Of a stretch of DNA of 36,853 nucleotides, positions 9,058-18,233 are shown piece after piece. The stretch lies in contig JAMOUS010000178.1 in assembly GCA_027067975.1 (NCBI GenBank), positions 1-36,853 on the forward strand, in the 5' to 3' direction. The notes below the pieces were generated by a model. It was given only the letters and a program-made list of their open reading frames with translations. It searched no databases and was not told where the DNA came from. Origin of the DNA: Bacteroidales bacterium. GTDB taxonomy: Bacteria; Bacteroidota; Bacteroidia; Bacteroidales; VadinHA17. Both the position numbers and the translations under genes were made by a program. How positions within the stretch are numbered: the stretch's first letter is position 1; every line of letters starts with the position of its first letter.

Positions 9058-11220
9058 TCAAGCGCCCCTCTCCGCCCCCTGCACAGGCTTGGGATAACGG
9101 ATGCGGGCATGGTAGATGTTGATCAACTTCTTCCGGAAGATCTCCTTGACCGTCGTGATATCCCGGAAAGTGATGGGCGCCTCGTTGAACTGTCCCTCAC
9201 GGAACTGATAGTCGATAATATCCTCCACAAGCTTGCCCAGTTCTTCCTCGGAATAGTTTTTCAGGCTGCGGGATGCCGCCTCCACCGAGTCGGCCATCAT
9301 CAATACCGCCGTTTCCCGGGTAAAGGGTTTGGGTCCGGGATAAGTAAAGTCGATCTCCTCATCGGTCTTGTCGGGATATTTCCGGATATAGTTGCGGTAG
9401 AAATACTGTACCTTGGTCGTACCGTGATGCGTGCGGATGAAGTCGATGATCTGTTTCGGCAGGTTGTGTTTTTTGGCCAGTTCCACACCTTTGGTCACAT
9501 GGCTGATAATGATGGCCGCACTCTCTTTGTAGGGCAAGGATTCATGGGGATTGATCCCGTTGGTCTGGTTCTCGGTATAATAGATCGGTTTGTCCATCTT
9601 ACCGATATCATGGTAGAGGGCGCCGGCACGGATCAGAAGCATGTTCCCACCGATGGAGTGGATCGCCTCTTCGGCGAGGTTGGCCACCTGGAGGCTGTGC
9701 TGAAAGGTTCCGGGCGCCTTTTCGGCCAGCTGCCGCAACAATGGCTGGTTGGTATCTGCCAGCTCCACCAACGTGGCATCCGAAAGAAAGCCGAACGTTT
9801 TCTCGAAGATGTAGATCAAAGGATAAGAAAGCAAAACCAGGAAAGCATTGCCGGCAAACCAAGCATAATTGATCCAGTGGATGTTGCGCAGGTTCCCCTC
9901 CTGGATCATGGTATACCCCAAATAGACCAGCCCCAGGCTGAGGAAGACCATCACCGAAGCCATGATGAACTTGTTGCGACGGTAGATATTGGTGAGAGAG
10001 ATGATGGCCATGACACCTGCAATAAAGTTCATGTAGAGGAACTCAAAAGGGTTGGGCGCCAGGAAGCCCACCAAAAGGAGGAGGATCATATGGATGAACA
10101 AAGCCAGCCGGGCATCGAAAAACGTACGGACCACGATGGGCACGATGACCAGGGGCACCAGGAAATAGCTGATCGACCGGCTGGAGATGATCCAGCGGGA
10201 AAGAGCCACAAAAAGAACGATGATGAAAAACAGGAACAGGAGATCTTTGGTGTGGGCAAAGACATATGTACGATAGTACATCAGGAACAGGAAGAGGATC
10301 AGGAAGGTGACGGAGACAAGCACCACCTGGCCGCCCAGAACCAGAAAGAAATTGGCAGATGCTCCGAGACGTTTTTCATATTCGATCTTAAGCGACTCAA
10401 GGATCTGGTAGGTACGTGCGGTCACGATCTCGCCCCGAGAGACGATCCGCTCTCCCTTTTGCACCATCCCGCGGGTGAGGGAGATGCCGGCGATCATGCT
10501 CTCTTTCACCTTGCGGGAGGTTTCGGGGTCGTAAGAAAGATTGGCTTCGATATAATCATTGATATTGAGCCGCTGCAGGAATTCCCTTAGCAGAAGGCTG
10601 TCGGGCATGCCCGAGGGAAGCTGCGGCAGTTTTTCCTTGATATACTGGTAAGCTTTTTTCAGGGTAAAGATATGGGCGGTGTCGGTCTCTTCGGCGATCT
10701 TTCCGCGCAACACCACGATGGTGGCCGAAGGGTTGCTGTCGCGCGTTAGCACATCGCTCACCTCTACGATACCATCCCGGTAAACTTCCCGCAACAAAGC
10801 GGCCAAACGGCTGTACAATGTTTCTTTCTCCTGTTCGAGGCGTTGTGCAGGAGGGCGAAAGGAGGACTCCCCTTCCCCCTGGAGCCGTTCCGACCAGAAA
10901 CGCTCCCACTCTTTGGCATATTCACTTCGCAGAAGTTGCAGATGCTCCTCTTCGATCGTCGTGTCAAGGCGGAAATAAGGTTTAAAATCCTTCAGGATGC
11001 TGTCCCTGTCGGCCTGCAGCTCGGCCTGGGTCTTGTAAACGGGAAAATCGTAAGGAGCATACAGATCCTCATGCAACCAAGGTTTCCCTTTCTGAAACTC
11101 ATACCGGAATTTTCCTTCCCGCGGAAAGATCAGTACGACCAGGGCGATCGTAAGCAGGAGCAGAAGGACCCGTACGATCGCCGTACGGTTCTCCTCGATG
11201 TAACGGATCAAACGCTTCAT
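9058..11220 (-). CDS. 7TM-HD family membrane protein (PgpH-like cyclic-di-AMP phosphodiesterase candidate)
   Basis: Start MKRLIRYIEENRTAIV at 11220; extracellular 7TMR-HD domain, TM cluster, HD domain with RAGALYHDIGKMDKP...INPHESLPYKESAAIIISHVTKGVELA. Confidence 0.9.
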   Translation of the reverse strand: MKRLIRYIEENRTAIVRVLLLLLTIALVVLIFPREGKFRYEFQKGKPWLHEDLYAPYDFPVYKTQAELQADRDSILKDFKPYFRLDTTIEEEHLQLLRSEYAKEWERFWSERLQGEGESSFRPPAQRLEQEKETLYSRLAALLREVYRDGIVEVSDVLTRDSNPSATIVVLRGKIAEETDTAHIFTLKKAYQYIKEKLPQLPSGMPDSLLLREFLQRLNINDYIEANLSYDPETSRKVKESMIAGISLTRGMVQKGERIVSRGEIVTARTYQILESLKIEYEKRLGASANFFLVLGGQVVLVSVTFLILFLFLMYYRTYVFAHTKDLLFLFFIIVLFVALSRWIISSRSISYFLVPLVIVPIVVRTFFDARLALFIHMILLLLVGFLAPNPFEFLYMNFIAGVMAIISLTNIYRRNKFIMASVMVFLSLGLVYLGYTMIQEGNLRNIHWINYAWFAGNAFLVLLSYPLIYIFEKTFGFLSDATLVELADTNQPLLRQLAEKAPGTFQHSLQVANLAEEAIHSIGGNMLLIRAGALYHDIGKMDKPIYYTENQTNGINPHESLPYKESAAIIISHVTKGVELAKKHNLPKQIIDFIRTHHGTTKVQYFYRNYIRKYPDKTDEEIDFTYPGPKPFTRETAVLMMADSVEAASRSLKNYSEEELGKLVEDIIDYQFREGQFNEAPITFRDITTVKEIFRKKLINIYHARIRYPKPVQGAERGA

Positions 11221-11314
11221 GGTTCGTGAATGAAGTATGGGCAAAGTTAGGGAAATTATCGGTTCGTGGAGGAAGATTATGGCTCTTCCTCCTGTGGGTG
11301 TCAGGAAAGTTTCC

Positions 11315-11322
11315 TAAATTTG
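11315..11322 (+). promoter_or_regulatory. Candidate -7 box TAAATTTG upstream of the NlpC/P60 gene
   Basis: Exact TAnnTTTG, 25 bp before the ATG at 11348. Confidence 0.4.
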
Positions 11323-11347
11323 AGAAGAAGATCAAGAATGCATGATC

Positions 11348-12154
11348 ATGGAAAAAGGATACGGGATCATCAGTATGAGTGTGGTACCGGTAAGGGCAGA
11401 ACCCTCGCACCGTTCGGAGATGGTAACAGAGCTGATGTTCGGCGACACCTTTGTGATCCTGGAGAAGGTGCTGCACTGGTACCGTGTGAAGGGCTGGTGG
11501 GACGGTTATGAGGGATGGCTCGACGAGCCTTATGTTACCTTCATTGACGAGGAGCGTTACCGTCGTCTGGAGAATGAGCCCTTCCATATTCTTCGCGACC
11601 GTGTTTTGGCCGTGAGGACGGGCAGCGACCAGGAAACCCTGTGGCTACCGGAAGGAGCACGGTTGCCGGCGTGGGATGAGCGTCAGCACACCTGTCATAC
11701 CGGCGGGCAGGTGTTCACCCTCCCCGGCACGGAGGTCCCCCCTTGGAAACCCCTGGACCGTCAGGCGGTGGTCCGGTATGCCAGGCGTTTTCTCGGTGTC
11801 CCATATCTCTGGGGGGGCACCACCTCGTGCGGTTTTGACTGTTCGGGCTTTGTCCAGACCGTCTTCCGCATATGCGGCTACCGTCTGCCCCGGGATGCTT
11901 CGCAGCAAGCCTCCCTCGGCAGCGACGTAGCCTTCCCCGAAGAAGCCCGGCCCGGCGACCTGGCCTTCTTCGGCGATGAAGAGAACAAGATCACCCACGT
12001 AGGCATCGTTCTGGCCAACGGATATATCCTCCACGAGTCGGGCGATGTCCACATCGACAAGCTCGACCAGGAGGGAATTTTCCACCTCGAAAAAAGCATC
12101 TATACCCACAAACTGCGACTCATCAAGGACCCGTTCCATGGAAACAGCCACTGA
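11348..12154 (+). CDS. NlpC/P60 (C40) cysteine peptidase with N-terminal SH3-like region
   Basis: YLWGGTTSCGFDCSGFVQTVFR; ARPGDLAFFGDEENKITHVGIVL; HESGDVHID. Confidence 0.92.
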   Translation: MEKGYGIISMSVVPVRAEPSHRSEMVTELMFGDTFVILEKVLHWYRVKGWWDGYEGWLDEPYVTFIDEERYRRLENEPFHILRDRVLAVRTGSDQETLWLPEGARLPAWDERQHTCHTGGQVFTLPGTEVPPWKPLDRQAVVRYARRFLGVPYLWGGTTSCGFDCSGFVQTVFRICGYRLPRDASQQASLGSDVAFPEEARPGDLAFFGDEENKITHVGIVLANGYILHESGDVHIDKLDQEGIFHLEKSIYTHKLRLIKDPFHGNSH

Positions 12155-12317
12155 CACCCTGACCTTAAGCGATCTGAAGGGGATCTTCGACTCGTTCGCC
12201 TATGTTTTTCTTTTCATCGGCCTTCTGGTGGTGGTATACATCTTCATGCGTGTACAGCAGCGACGTCGTACCGACAGGCTGCATCACCGGCGGCGGCAAC
12301 GGAGGCTGTTACGATGA
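12138..12317 (+). CDS. Small single-TM protein with Arg-rich C-terminus (59 aa), unknown function
   Basis: METATDTLTLSDLKGIFDSFAYVFLFIGLLVVVYIFMRVQQRRRTDRLHHRRRQRRLLR*; overlaps the NlpC/P60 3' end by 17 nt, and its TGA overlaps the ATG of the NUDIX gene (ATGA). Confidence 0.65.
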   Translation: METATDTLTLSDLKGIFDSFAYVFLFIGLLVVVYIFMRVQQRRRTDRLHHRRRQRRLLR

Positions 12318-12748
12318 GTTACACATACAAATATCCCCGGCCTGCGGTGACGGCGGATGCCTTGGTTTTATGCAGTCGGGACGGCAGGTGGTATGTGTTG
12401 CTGGTACAGCGGGCCCATCCGCCTTTTGAGGGAATGTGGGCCTTGCCGGGCGGCTTTATGGAGATGGAGGAAAGGCTGGAAGAGACGGCCCGGCGCGAGC
12501 TGGAGGAGGAGACGGGCATCCGGGCCGGGAAGATGGAGTTTGGAGGGATATTCGACCGTCCCGACCGCGATCCCCGCGGCCGTACGATCTCGGCGGTTTA
12601 CATCACTTTCCTGAAGGAATGCCAGGAACCCGCTGCCGGCGACGATGCTTCGCGCGCCCGTTGGTTCCCGTTGAGCGACCTTCCGCCCCTGGCCTTCGAC
12701 CACCGGGAGATCATCGACACCCTCCTCACCGAAAGCAAAGAAGATTAA
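12314..12748 (+). CDS. NUDIX hydrolase
   Basis: Nudix box GGFMEMEERLEETARRELEEETGI; MWALPGGF. Confidence 0.95.
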   Translation: MSYTYKYPRPAVTADALVLCSRDGRWYVLLVQRAHPPFEGMWALPGGFMEMEERLEETARRELEEETGIRAGKMEFGGIFDRPDRDPRGRTISAVYITFLKECQEPAAGDDASRARWFPLSDLPPLAFDHREIIDTLLTESKED

Positions 12749-12759
12749 CCGGCCTTTCT

Positions 12760-14031
12760 TCAGACGATCATTCCCGCCCCTACCGTGTTGTTAGTCGCTT
12801 CGTCGATCAGGATGAGACTGCCCGTCACACGATTGGTACGGTAAGAGTCGTAATAGAGCGGCTTGGTGGTGCGCAGTTTCACCTTAGCGATCTCGTTCAG
12901 CCCCACCGACTTGTCCCCGTGGATCTTGTCGAGGGTATTGATATCCACCTTATACTCAACATCCTGAACAAGACAACGCAGATCGTTGGTGGTGTGTTTC
13001 AGGTAGTATTTTCCGCCCAGCCGCATGGGGGTTTCATTGAGCCAGCACAGCATGATCTCGATCTCGTCGCCCACCTGGGGGGCTTTGTTCTCGCCCACGA
13101 TCATATCCCCGCGGCTGATGTCGATATCATCCTCAAGCGTCATCAGGACCGACATGGGGGCAAAGGCTTTGTCGAGCTGTTTCTCCATCATCTCGATGGT
13201 CTTGATGCGGGTGGTAAGGCCGGAAGGAAGCACCGTGACCTTGTCGCCCGGTTTGAACACGCCGCTGGCGATACGCCCGGCATAACCGCGGAAGTCGTGG
13301 TATTTGTCACTTTGGGGACGGATCACGTATTGCACCGGGAAGCGCATGATCGTATGGTTCCAGTCGCTGGAGATGTGAATGGTCTCAAGCAGGTACATGA
13401 GGGTCGGACCCTCGTACCAGGGCATGTTCTCCGAGCGTTTCACCACATTGTCTCCATACTTGGCACTGATCGGCACGAAGCGCACATCCTTGATCTCCAG
13501 TTTTCCCGCCAGCTTGCGGAATTGGTCCTTGATATCCTCGAACACCTTCTCGTCGAAATTGACCAGGTCCATTTTGTTGACGGTCACGATCAGGTGCGGG
13601 ATCTGGAGCAGGGAGGCGATATAGGAATGCCGTATGGTCTGCTCGAGCACGCCGTGCCGGGCATCGACGAGGATCACGGCGACGTTGGCCGTGGAGGCGC
13701 CGGTGACCATGTTGCGGGTATATTGCACATGGCCGGGCGTATCGGCAATGATGAACTTTCTTTTGGGAGTGGCAAAATAGCGATAAGCCACGTCGATGGT
13801 GATGCCCTGTTCCCGTTCGGCCCGGAGGCCGTCGGTGAGGAGGGCCAGGTTCACCTCGTCGCTGCCCGCCCGCTCGCTGGCCCGTTCGATCGCCTCCAGC
13901 TGATCCTCAAAGATCGCCTTACTGTCGTACAACAGCCGGCCGATGAGGGTGCTCTTGCCATCGTCCACACTGCCCGCCGTCGTGAAGCGGAGCAGTTCCA
14001 TGTTCAAATATCCTTCGATCAGGTCTGACAT
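12760..14031 (-). CDS. cysN: Sulfate adenylyltransferase subunit 1 (GTPase subunit), no fused APS kinase
   Basis: LRFTTAGSVDDGKSTLIGRLLYD, GITIDVAYRYF, DTPGHVQYTRNMVTGAS, NKMDLV; ends at 423 aa. Confidence 0.95.
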   Translation of the reverse strand: MSDLIEGYLNMELLRFTTAGSVDDGKSTLIGRLLYDSKAIFEDQLEAIERASERAGSDEVNLALLTDGLRAEREQGITIDVAYRYFATPKRKFIIADTPGHVQYTRNMVTGASTANVAVILVDARHGVLEQTIRHSYIASLLQIPHLIVTVNKMDLVNFDEKVFEDIKDQFRKLAGKLEIKDVRFVPISAKYGDNVVKRSENMPWYEGPTLMYLLETIHISSDWNHTIMRFPVQYVIRPQSDKYHDFRGYAGRIASGVFKPGDKVTVLPSGLTTRIKTIEMMEKQLDKAFAPMSVLMTLEDDIDISRGDMIVGENKAPQVGDEIEIMLCWLNETPMRLGGKYYLKHTTNDLRCLVQDVEYKVDINTLDKIHGDKSVGLNEIAKVKLRTTKPLYYDSYRTNRVTGSLILIDEATNNTVGAGMIV

Positions 14032-14034
14032 ATT

Positions 14035-14193
14035 TCAGTTGTTAGTTCTTAGTATCGAGTATCGAGTTCTGAGTATCGAGTATTGAGTATTGAGTATTGA
14101 GTATTGAGTATTGAGTATCGAGTATCGAGTTTTGGCATTTATCTTTTTTGTAGAACCTGGAACCTGGAACCTGAAACCTGGAACCTGGAACCC
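14035..14193. repeat. Heptamer tandem arrays between cysD and cysN: (GAGTAT[T/C])n followed by (AACCTGG)n
   Basis: GTATCGAGTATCGAGTTCTGAGTATCGAGTATTGAGTATTGAG... then AACCTGGAACCTGGAACCTGAAACCTGGAACCTGGAACC. Confidence 0.93.
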
Positions 14194-15099
14194 CTAAAAA
14201 TATCCTTCTTTTTTCCGGTCTTCCATTGAGGTTTCCGAGCGTTTATCGTCGGCGCGCGCCCCCCGCTCGGTGGTACGGGTGGCAGCAACTTCCTTGATGA
14301 TATCCAGTACGCTATTGGCTTCGGAGAGGGTCAGGCCGGTATTGGTAATATCCCCGATGGTGCGGCAGCGCACGCGTTTTTTCACAGGCACTTCCCCTTC
14401 TTTCAGTTCCATGAAGGGGGCGGTGGCCAACCAGACGCCATCCCGCAGAAAGACCTCCCTTTCGTGGGTAAAGTAGAGGCTGGGGATCTCGATATTCTCC
14501 ATGTAGATATATTGCCAGACATCCATCTCGGTCCAGTTACTGAGGGGGAAGACGCGGAAATGTTCGCCCAGTTTTTTCCGGCCGTTGAAGAGGTTCCACA
14601 GTTCGGGGCGTTGGTTTTTGGGGTCCCACTGGCCGAAGACGTCGCGATGGGAGAAGAAGCGTTCTTTGGCGCGGGCTTTTTCCTCGTCGCGGCGGCCGCC
14701 GCCCATGGCTGCGTCGAACTTGAACTCTTCGATGGCATCGAGGAGGGTGACGGTCTGAAGCACGTTGCGGCTGGCGCCGGGGCCGGTTTCTTCGACCACC
14801 TTGCCCGCATCGATGGTATCCTGTACATACCGGACGATGCACTTGGCTCCGGTCTTTTCCATGAGGCGGTCGCGGAATTCCAATGTCTCAGGGAAGTTGT
14901 GACCGGTATCGATATGCAACAGGGGGAAAGGCACCTTGGCCGGCCAGAAGGCCTTACGGGCAAGATGGAACATCACGATCGAGTCCTTGCCCCCGGAAAA
15001 GAGCAATACCGGCCGCTCGAACTGTGCCGCCACTTCACGGATGACATAAATGGATTCCGCTTCCAGTTCCTGAAGATGGTTCAAATGGTATCCGTCCAT
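14194..15099 (-). CDS. cysD: Sulfate adenylyltransferase subunit 2
   Basis: LNHLQELEAESIYVIREVAAQFERPVLLFSGGKDSIVMFHLARKAF; GGRRDEEKARAKERFFSHRDVFGQWDPKNQRPELWNLFNG. Confidence 0.95.
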   Translation of the reverse strand: MDGYHLNHLQELEAESIYVIREVAAQFERPVLLFSGGKDSIVMFHLARKAFWPAKVPFPLLHIDTGHNFPETLEFRDRLMEKTGAKCIVRYVQDTIDAGKVVEETGPGASRNVLQTVTLLDAIEEFKFDAAMGGGRRDEEKARAKERFFSHRDVFGQWDPKNQRPELWNLFNGRKKLGEHFRVFPLSNWTEMDVWQYIYMENIEIPSLYFTHEREVFLRDGVWLATAPFMELKEGEVPVKKRVRCRTIGDITNTGLTLSEANSVLDIIKEVAATRTTERGARADDKRSETSMEDRKKEGYF

Positions 15100-15121
15100 A
15101 TACGATGGTTTCTTTAAGGTG

Positions 15122-15129
15122 CAAAATTA
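15122..15129 (-). promoter_or_regulatory. Candidate -7 box TAATTTTG upstream of cysD
   Basis: Plus strand CAAAATTA at 15122-15129 is TAATTTTG on minus (TAnnTTTG), 22 bp before the cysD ATG. Confidence 0.45.
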
Positions 15130-15210
15130 ACCCAAAATCCGCAATAGAAAAATATTGGCGGCAGAAGGTCCGTCACATGCAGGAACCGGTGCTTACAGCG
15201 GAGTGGAGGC

Positions 15211-16053
15211 TTACTCTACCTCTTTTTTCAGGAGGACAGTACATGTCTTATTGGGCTTGGAAAAATCGGTCGACCAGTAGAGCTCGTAACAGATCCTTAG
15301 CGAATCGGTACAGCCGCACCATGTTCCCTCTCCTCCCGTCCAGTAATGGTTCCGTCCCGGGAGGGTCATCCCCTGGTAATCATTCTCGATAATGATCTTC
15401 CCCCGCAGCAGGTTGACATAAAGGAGCACATCCCCTTCGTTGCCTTGTCCTTCCACGAACCTTTCCCCCCAGGCGTCGAAGACCTTTTTGAGGAAAGGCG
15501 GCTCGTAGATGCCGCCGGAGTCATTCGGGTGGCGGGCTGCTTTCACGCGCAGGACGTTCCCGCTGTGGAGGGTGTCCACTTCGATGACCAGCGAAAGGGT
15601 CGTATCGCTGTCGCCAAACTCTTCTCCTTTCCAGATACCGGCGAAATCCTGCAGGCTCCAGGGGCAGAACTTCCGCAAGATGACCCGCAGCGAATCGGGT
15701 TGCGACTCATGACCCGTGGAAGAGGTCTCTATACAGACGAGCCAAGCGGCGGTATCGACGGAGGCCTGGTGCCAGCGAACCATCACGCGGTTGGGGTAGT
15801 TGGTATCGGGCACGGTGATGTCGGCAGGCCAGCCTACGGCCCAGAACTTGTACTTGGACCCGGCACGGTAGGCCACTTTATATTCCAGGAACTCCAGTCC
15901 AGAGGCAGCCACATCCTGCGGCCCCCGAAAATCCAGCACCACCGGGATGATATCTTTCGGTTTATCATCCTTTTTATCTTTCTTACAGGCTACGAAACCC
16001 ACCCCCATCAGGAGCACCAGCACCGCTATCTTCATTATTCCATGCTTCATCAT
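15211..16053 (-). CDS. Putative lipoprotein B, paralogue of the protein at 19988-20830
   Basis: Lipobox GVGFVAC-KKDKKDDKP; shares PDSLRVILRKFCPWSLQDFAGIWKG, GNEGDVLLY and YWTGGEGTWCGCT with lipoprotein A. Confidence 0.85.
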   Translation of the reverse strand: MMKHGIMKIAVLVLLMGVGFVACKKDKKDDKPKDIIPVVLDFRGPQDVAASGLEFLEYKVAYRAGSKYKFWAVGWPADITVPDTNYPNRVMVRWHQASVDTAAWLVCIETSSTGHESQPDSLRVILRKFCPWSLQDFAGIWKGEEFGDSDTTLSLVIEVDTLHSGNVLRVKAARHPNDSGGIYEPPFLKKVFDAWGERFVEGQGNEGDVLLYVNLLRGKIIIENDYQGMTLPGRNHYWTGGEGTWCGCTDSLRICYELYWSTDFSKPNKTCTVLLKKEVE

Positions 16054-16150
16054 TTCCTCCGTTCGTTATCAAGAGACTTTCCTGCGATCTTTGCAAAATA
16101 CATACCAGGCTGCAAATATCGCAAAATTATCGGTTCCGCCTCCCCGGTCC

Positions 16151-18190
16151 TTATCTCCTGATGACCGCTTTCAGCACCCGGCGTTCTTTTGTGGCCGTTT
16201 CTTCGATCACGATCAGATAGAGTCCTTGGGGGAAAGCAGAAAGATCCAGGGTGCACGCCGGGCTTCTGACCTTTTCTTTGCGCAACAGCAAGGTTCCGCG
16301 CAGGTCATATACGCTGATCCTCTTCGGGGTGACTTCCCCGAACGAGAGATGGAGGATCCCTGAAGCGGGGTTGGGCCAAAGGGTATAGTTCCCCTCATCC
16401 CGGGTTCTCACGCCGAGGATCTCACTGCCCGTGGAGAAAGAGACAGAGGTATCCGGGAGGGCATTCCCTGCATAATCCACCAACCCTTCCGGCACGATCA
16501 CCCGGAAAGTCGTCTCGGCAGCCAGGGAGTCATCCGGCACCAGGACCACGGTCATCTTGTCCGTGGTGACCGTGGCGTTGAAAGGGACCTCTTCCTCTGT
16601 CCCGCCCACCATGGCAACTAGCCTGAAAAGGGTATCGACATTGAGGTAATCCAGCTCCCTTCCCGAGGTGAGTCGTACGGGTTCGGAGAAGGCAAGGATC
16701 ACCACTGCATCAGGTGGGACATTGGCCGTATCGGGGGTAATTGTAACGCGGGGAGGCTCAAGATCTTCCTTGCGACCTTCGAGGAAGACCTGTTTGGCCA
16801 GATAGAGGTGAGGATAGTCTGCCTGTACTGTCAAGACGTCGCTCACATAACCGCCAGGAGCCGTCGCCGGATCGTATACCACGGTAATGTCCTTGTCGCC
16901 ATGGGGAGGCAACTCCACCGGAAAATCAGCTTCGACAGAGAAGTAATCCGTACGGGTCGCATATCCTGTGATCTTAAAGATACTGTCGGTATTGTTATGC
17001 AGAGCCAGCAGATAACGGCTTTCCGTATACCCGTCCCACTTTCCGAAATCGATCGTATCGCGGGAAGGGACAAAAACCTTATGGGTCCATTCGGTCTTGA
17101 TGATCCGCAGGCTCAGGTTCGGTTTCGGATAGCTCATTTCCAGCGCCACCTCTCCGTTCGGGAAGTATTCGGTAAGTTTGGGATATTTATCACCCCAATA
17201 GGCCAAGATGTTTCCGTTCTCCAACTCTTCCACCCCTCCCAGGAAAGGTACGAAAAGATGGGGCGAATGATAGATGCGCCGGACCAGGGTGGCGGTCATG
17301 TTCTTTTCATCCAGTTTGTATTCCACAATGCTGGTCACAGGGGGATCATGAAGATTCCCGTTGTCCAGGAACACAATGTCCCCGTTCCGGAGGCGACGGA
17401 CGGAGTGTTGATGATTGAAACCGACGGTGTCGTTGACAAAGGTGAACTGGTTCCTTTTCCCTCCGAACCGCCACACGAACTCTCCCGTTCTCCTGTCGAC
17501 CCGGCAGATCTCATTCAGATGCCGCAAAGAGACCAGAAAGGTCGTATCGGAATCCACAAACAATGCATTGGCATGTAAGTAATCCACATAAGAAGAGGTA
17601 ATGTCGATGGTGGAAGTATCACAGTCGAGAATATTGAAATGGTCCTTCGACCACCAAGAACTGACCAAGTTCTTGTTCTGATCGAACTCCTGAACAACAA
17701 AATCTTTCACCACCGCATCGGGCTTACCTCCATAGGCAGTCAGATCTTCTTTGTGAAAATCTAAGGCAAGTAGCAGGTAGTGACCTTTACTGTCGGGCTG
17801 ATAGAAGGTAAGCCGCATCATGGGATGGTCCCCGGCGACATGGAAAGTATCCACGATGTTCAACATGGTGTCCACTTTGTAGATAGCGGAATCTCCGAAA
17901 CGGGGCCCCATGCTGTAATACAAATAGTCCCCCACCACTTGGATGCCGGCCATCTGGGTATCCGCTGCATGAAAATAAACCGGTTCCCCATAATTGTCAA
18001 CGAACATCATAAAATCAGGAGTTTGCACCGTATCCCACGGCAATTTGATCGGTGTGAGCATGTAATATCCGGGGGCTGGACCGTTGGACTGAGAAATTGT
18101 GATCTCAGGGAAATAACGGTCGTAATCGGTTTGCGCATTGGCATGGAGCAAAACAATGAGCGATAACAATACGAACAGTGCTTTTTTCAT
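16151..18190 (-). CDS. Arylsulfotransferase (ASST)-like secreted protein with Ig-like domain and T9SS type A sorting domain
   Basis: Signal peptide MKKALFVLLSLIVLLHANAQ; DYLHANALFVDSDTTFLVSLRHLNEICRVDRRTGEFVWRFGGKRNQF, FNHQHSVRRLRNGDIVFLDNG; C-term TLWPNPASGILHLSFGEVTPKRISVYDLRGTLL...FPQGLYLIVIEE. Confidence 0.85.
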   Translation of the reverse strand: MKKALFVLLSLIVLLHANAQTDYDRYFPEITISQSNGPAPGYYMLTPIKLPWDTVQTPDFMMFVDNYGEPVYFHAADTQMAGIQVVGDYLYYSMGPRFGDSAIYKVDTMLNIVDTFHVAGDHPMMRLTFYQPDSKGHYLLLALDFHKEDLTAYGGKPDAVVKDFVVQEFDQNKNLVSSWWSKDHFNILDCDTSTIDITSSYVDYLHANALFVDSDTTFLVSLRHLNEICRVDRRTGEFVWRFGGKRNQFTFVNDTVGFNHQHSVRRLRNGDIVFLDNGNLHDPPVTSIVEYKLDEKNMTATLVRRIYHSPHLFVPFLGGVEELENGNILAYWGDKYPKLTEYFPNGEVALEMSYPKPNLSLRIIKTEWTHKVFVPSRDTIDFGKWDGYTESRYLLALHNNTDSIFKITGYATRTDYFSVEADFPVELPPHGDKDITVVYDPATAPGGYVSDVLTVQADYPHLYLAKQVFLEGRKEDLEPPRVTITPDTANVPPDAVVILAFSEPVRLTSGRELDYLNVDTLFRLVAMVGGTEEEVPFNATVTTDKMTVVLVPDDSLAAETTFRVIVPEGLVDYAGNALPDTSVSFSTGSEILGVRTRDEGNYTLWPNPASGILHLSFGEVTPKRISVYDLRGTLLLRKEKVRSPACTLDLSAFPQGLYLIVIEETATKERRVLKAVIRR

Positions 18191-18233
18191 GACCACTGGG
18201 TATAAAGGTTCAACATGGATGAAAACGGAAAGT

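Noticed and set aside
12760-15099. Complete assimilatory sulfate reduction operon
   Set aside because: Only cysD and cysN are here; no cysC, cysH or sulfite reductase gene was found in the window.
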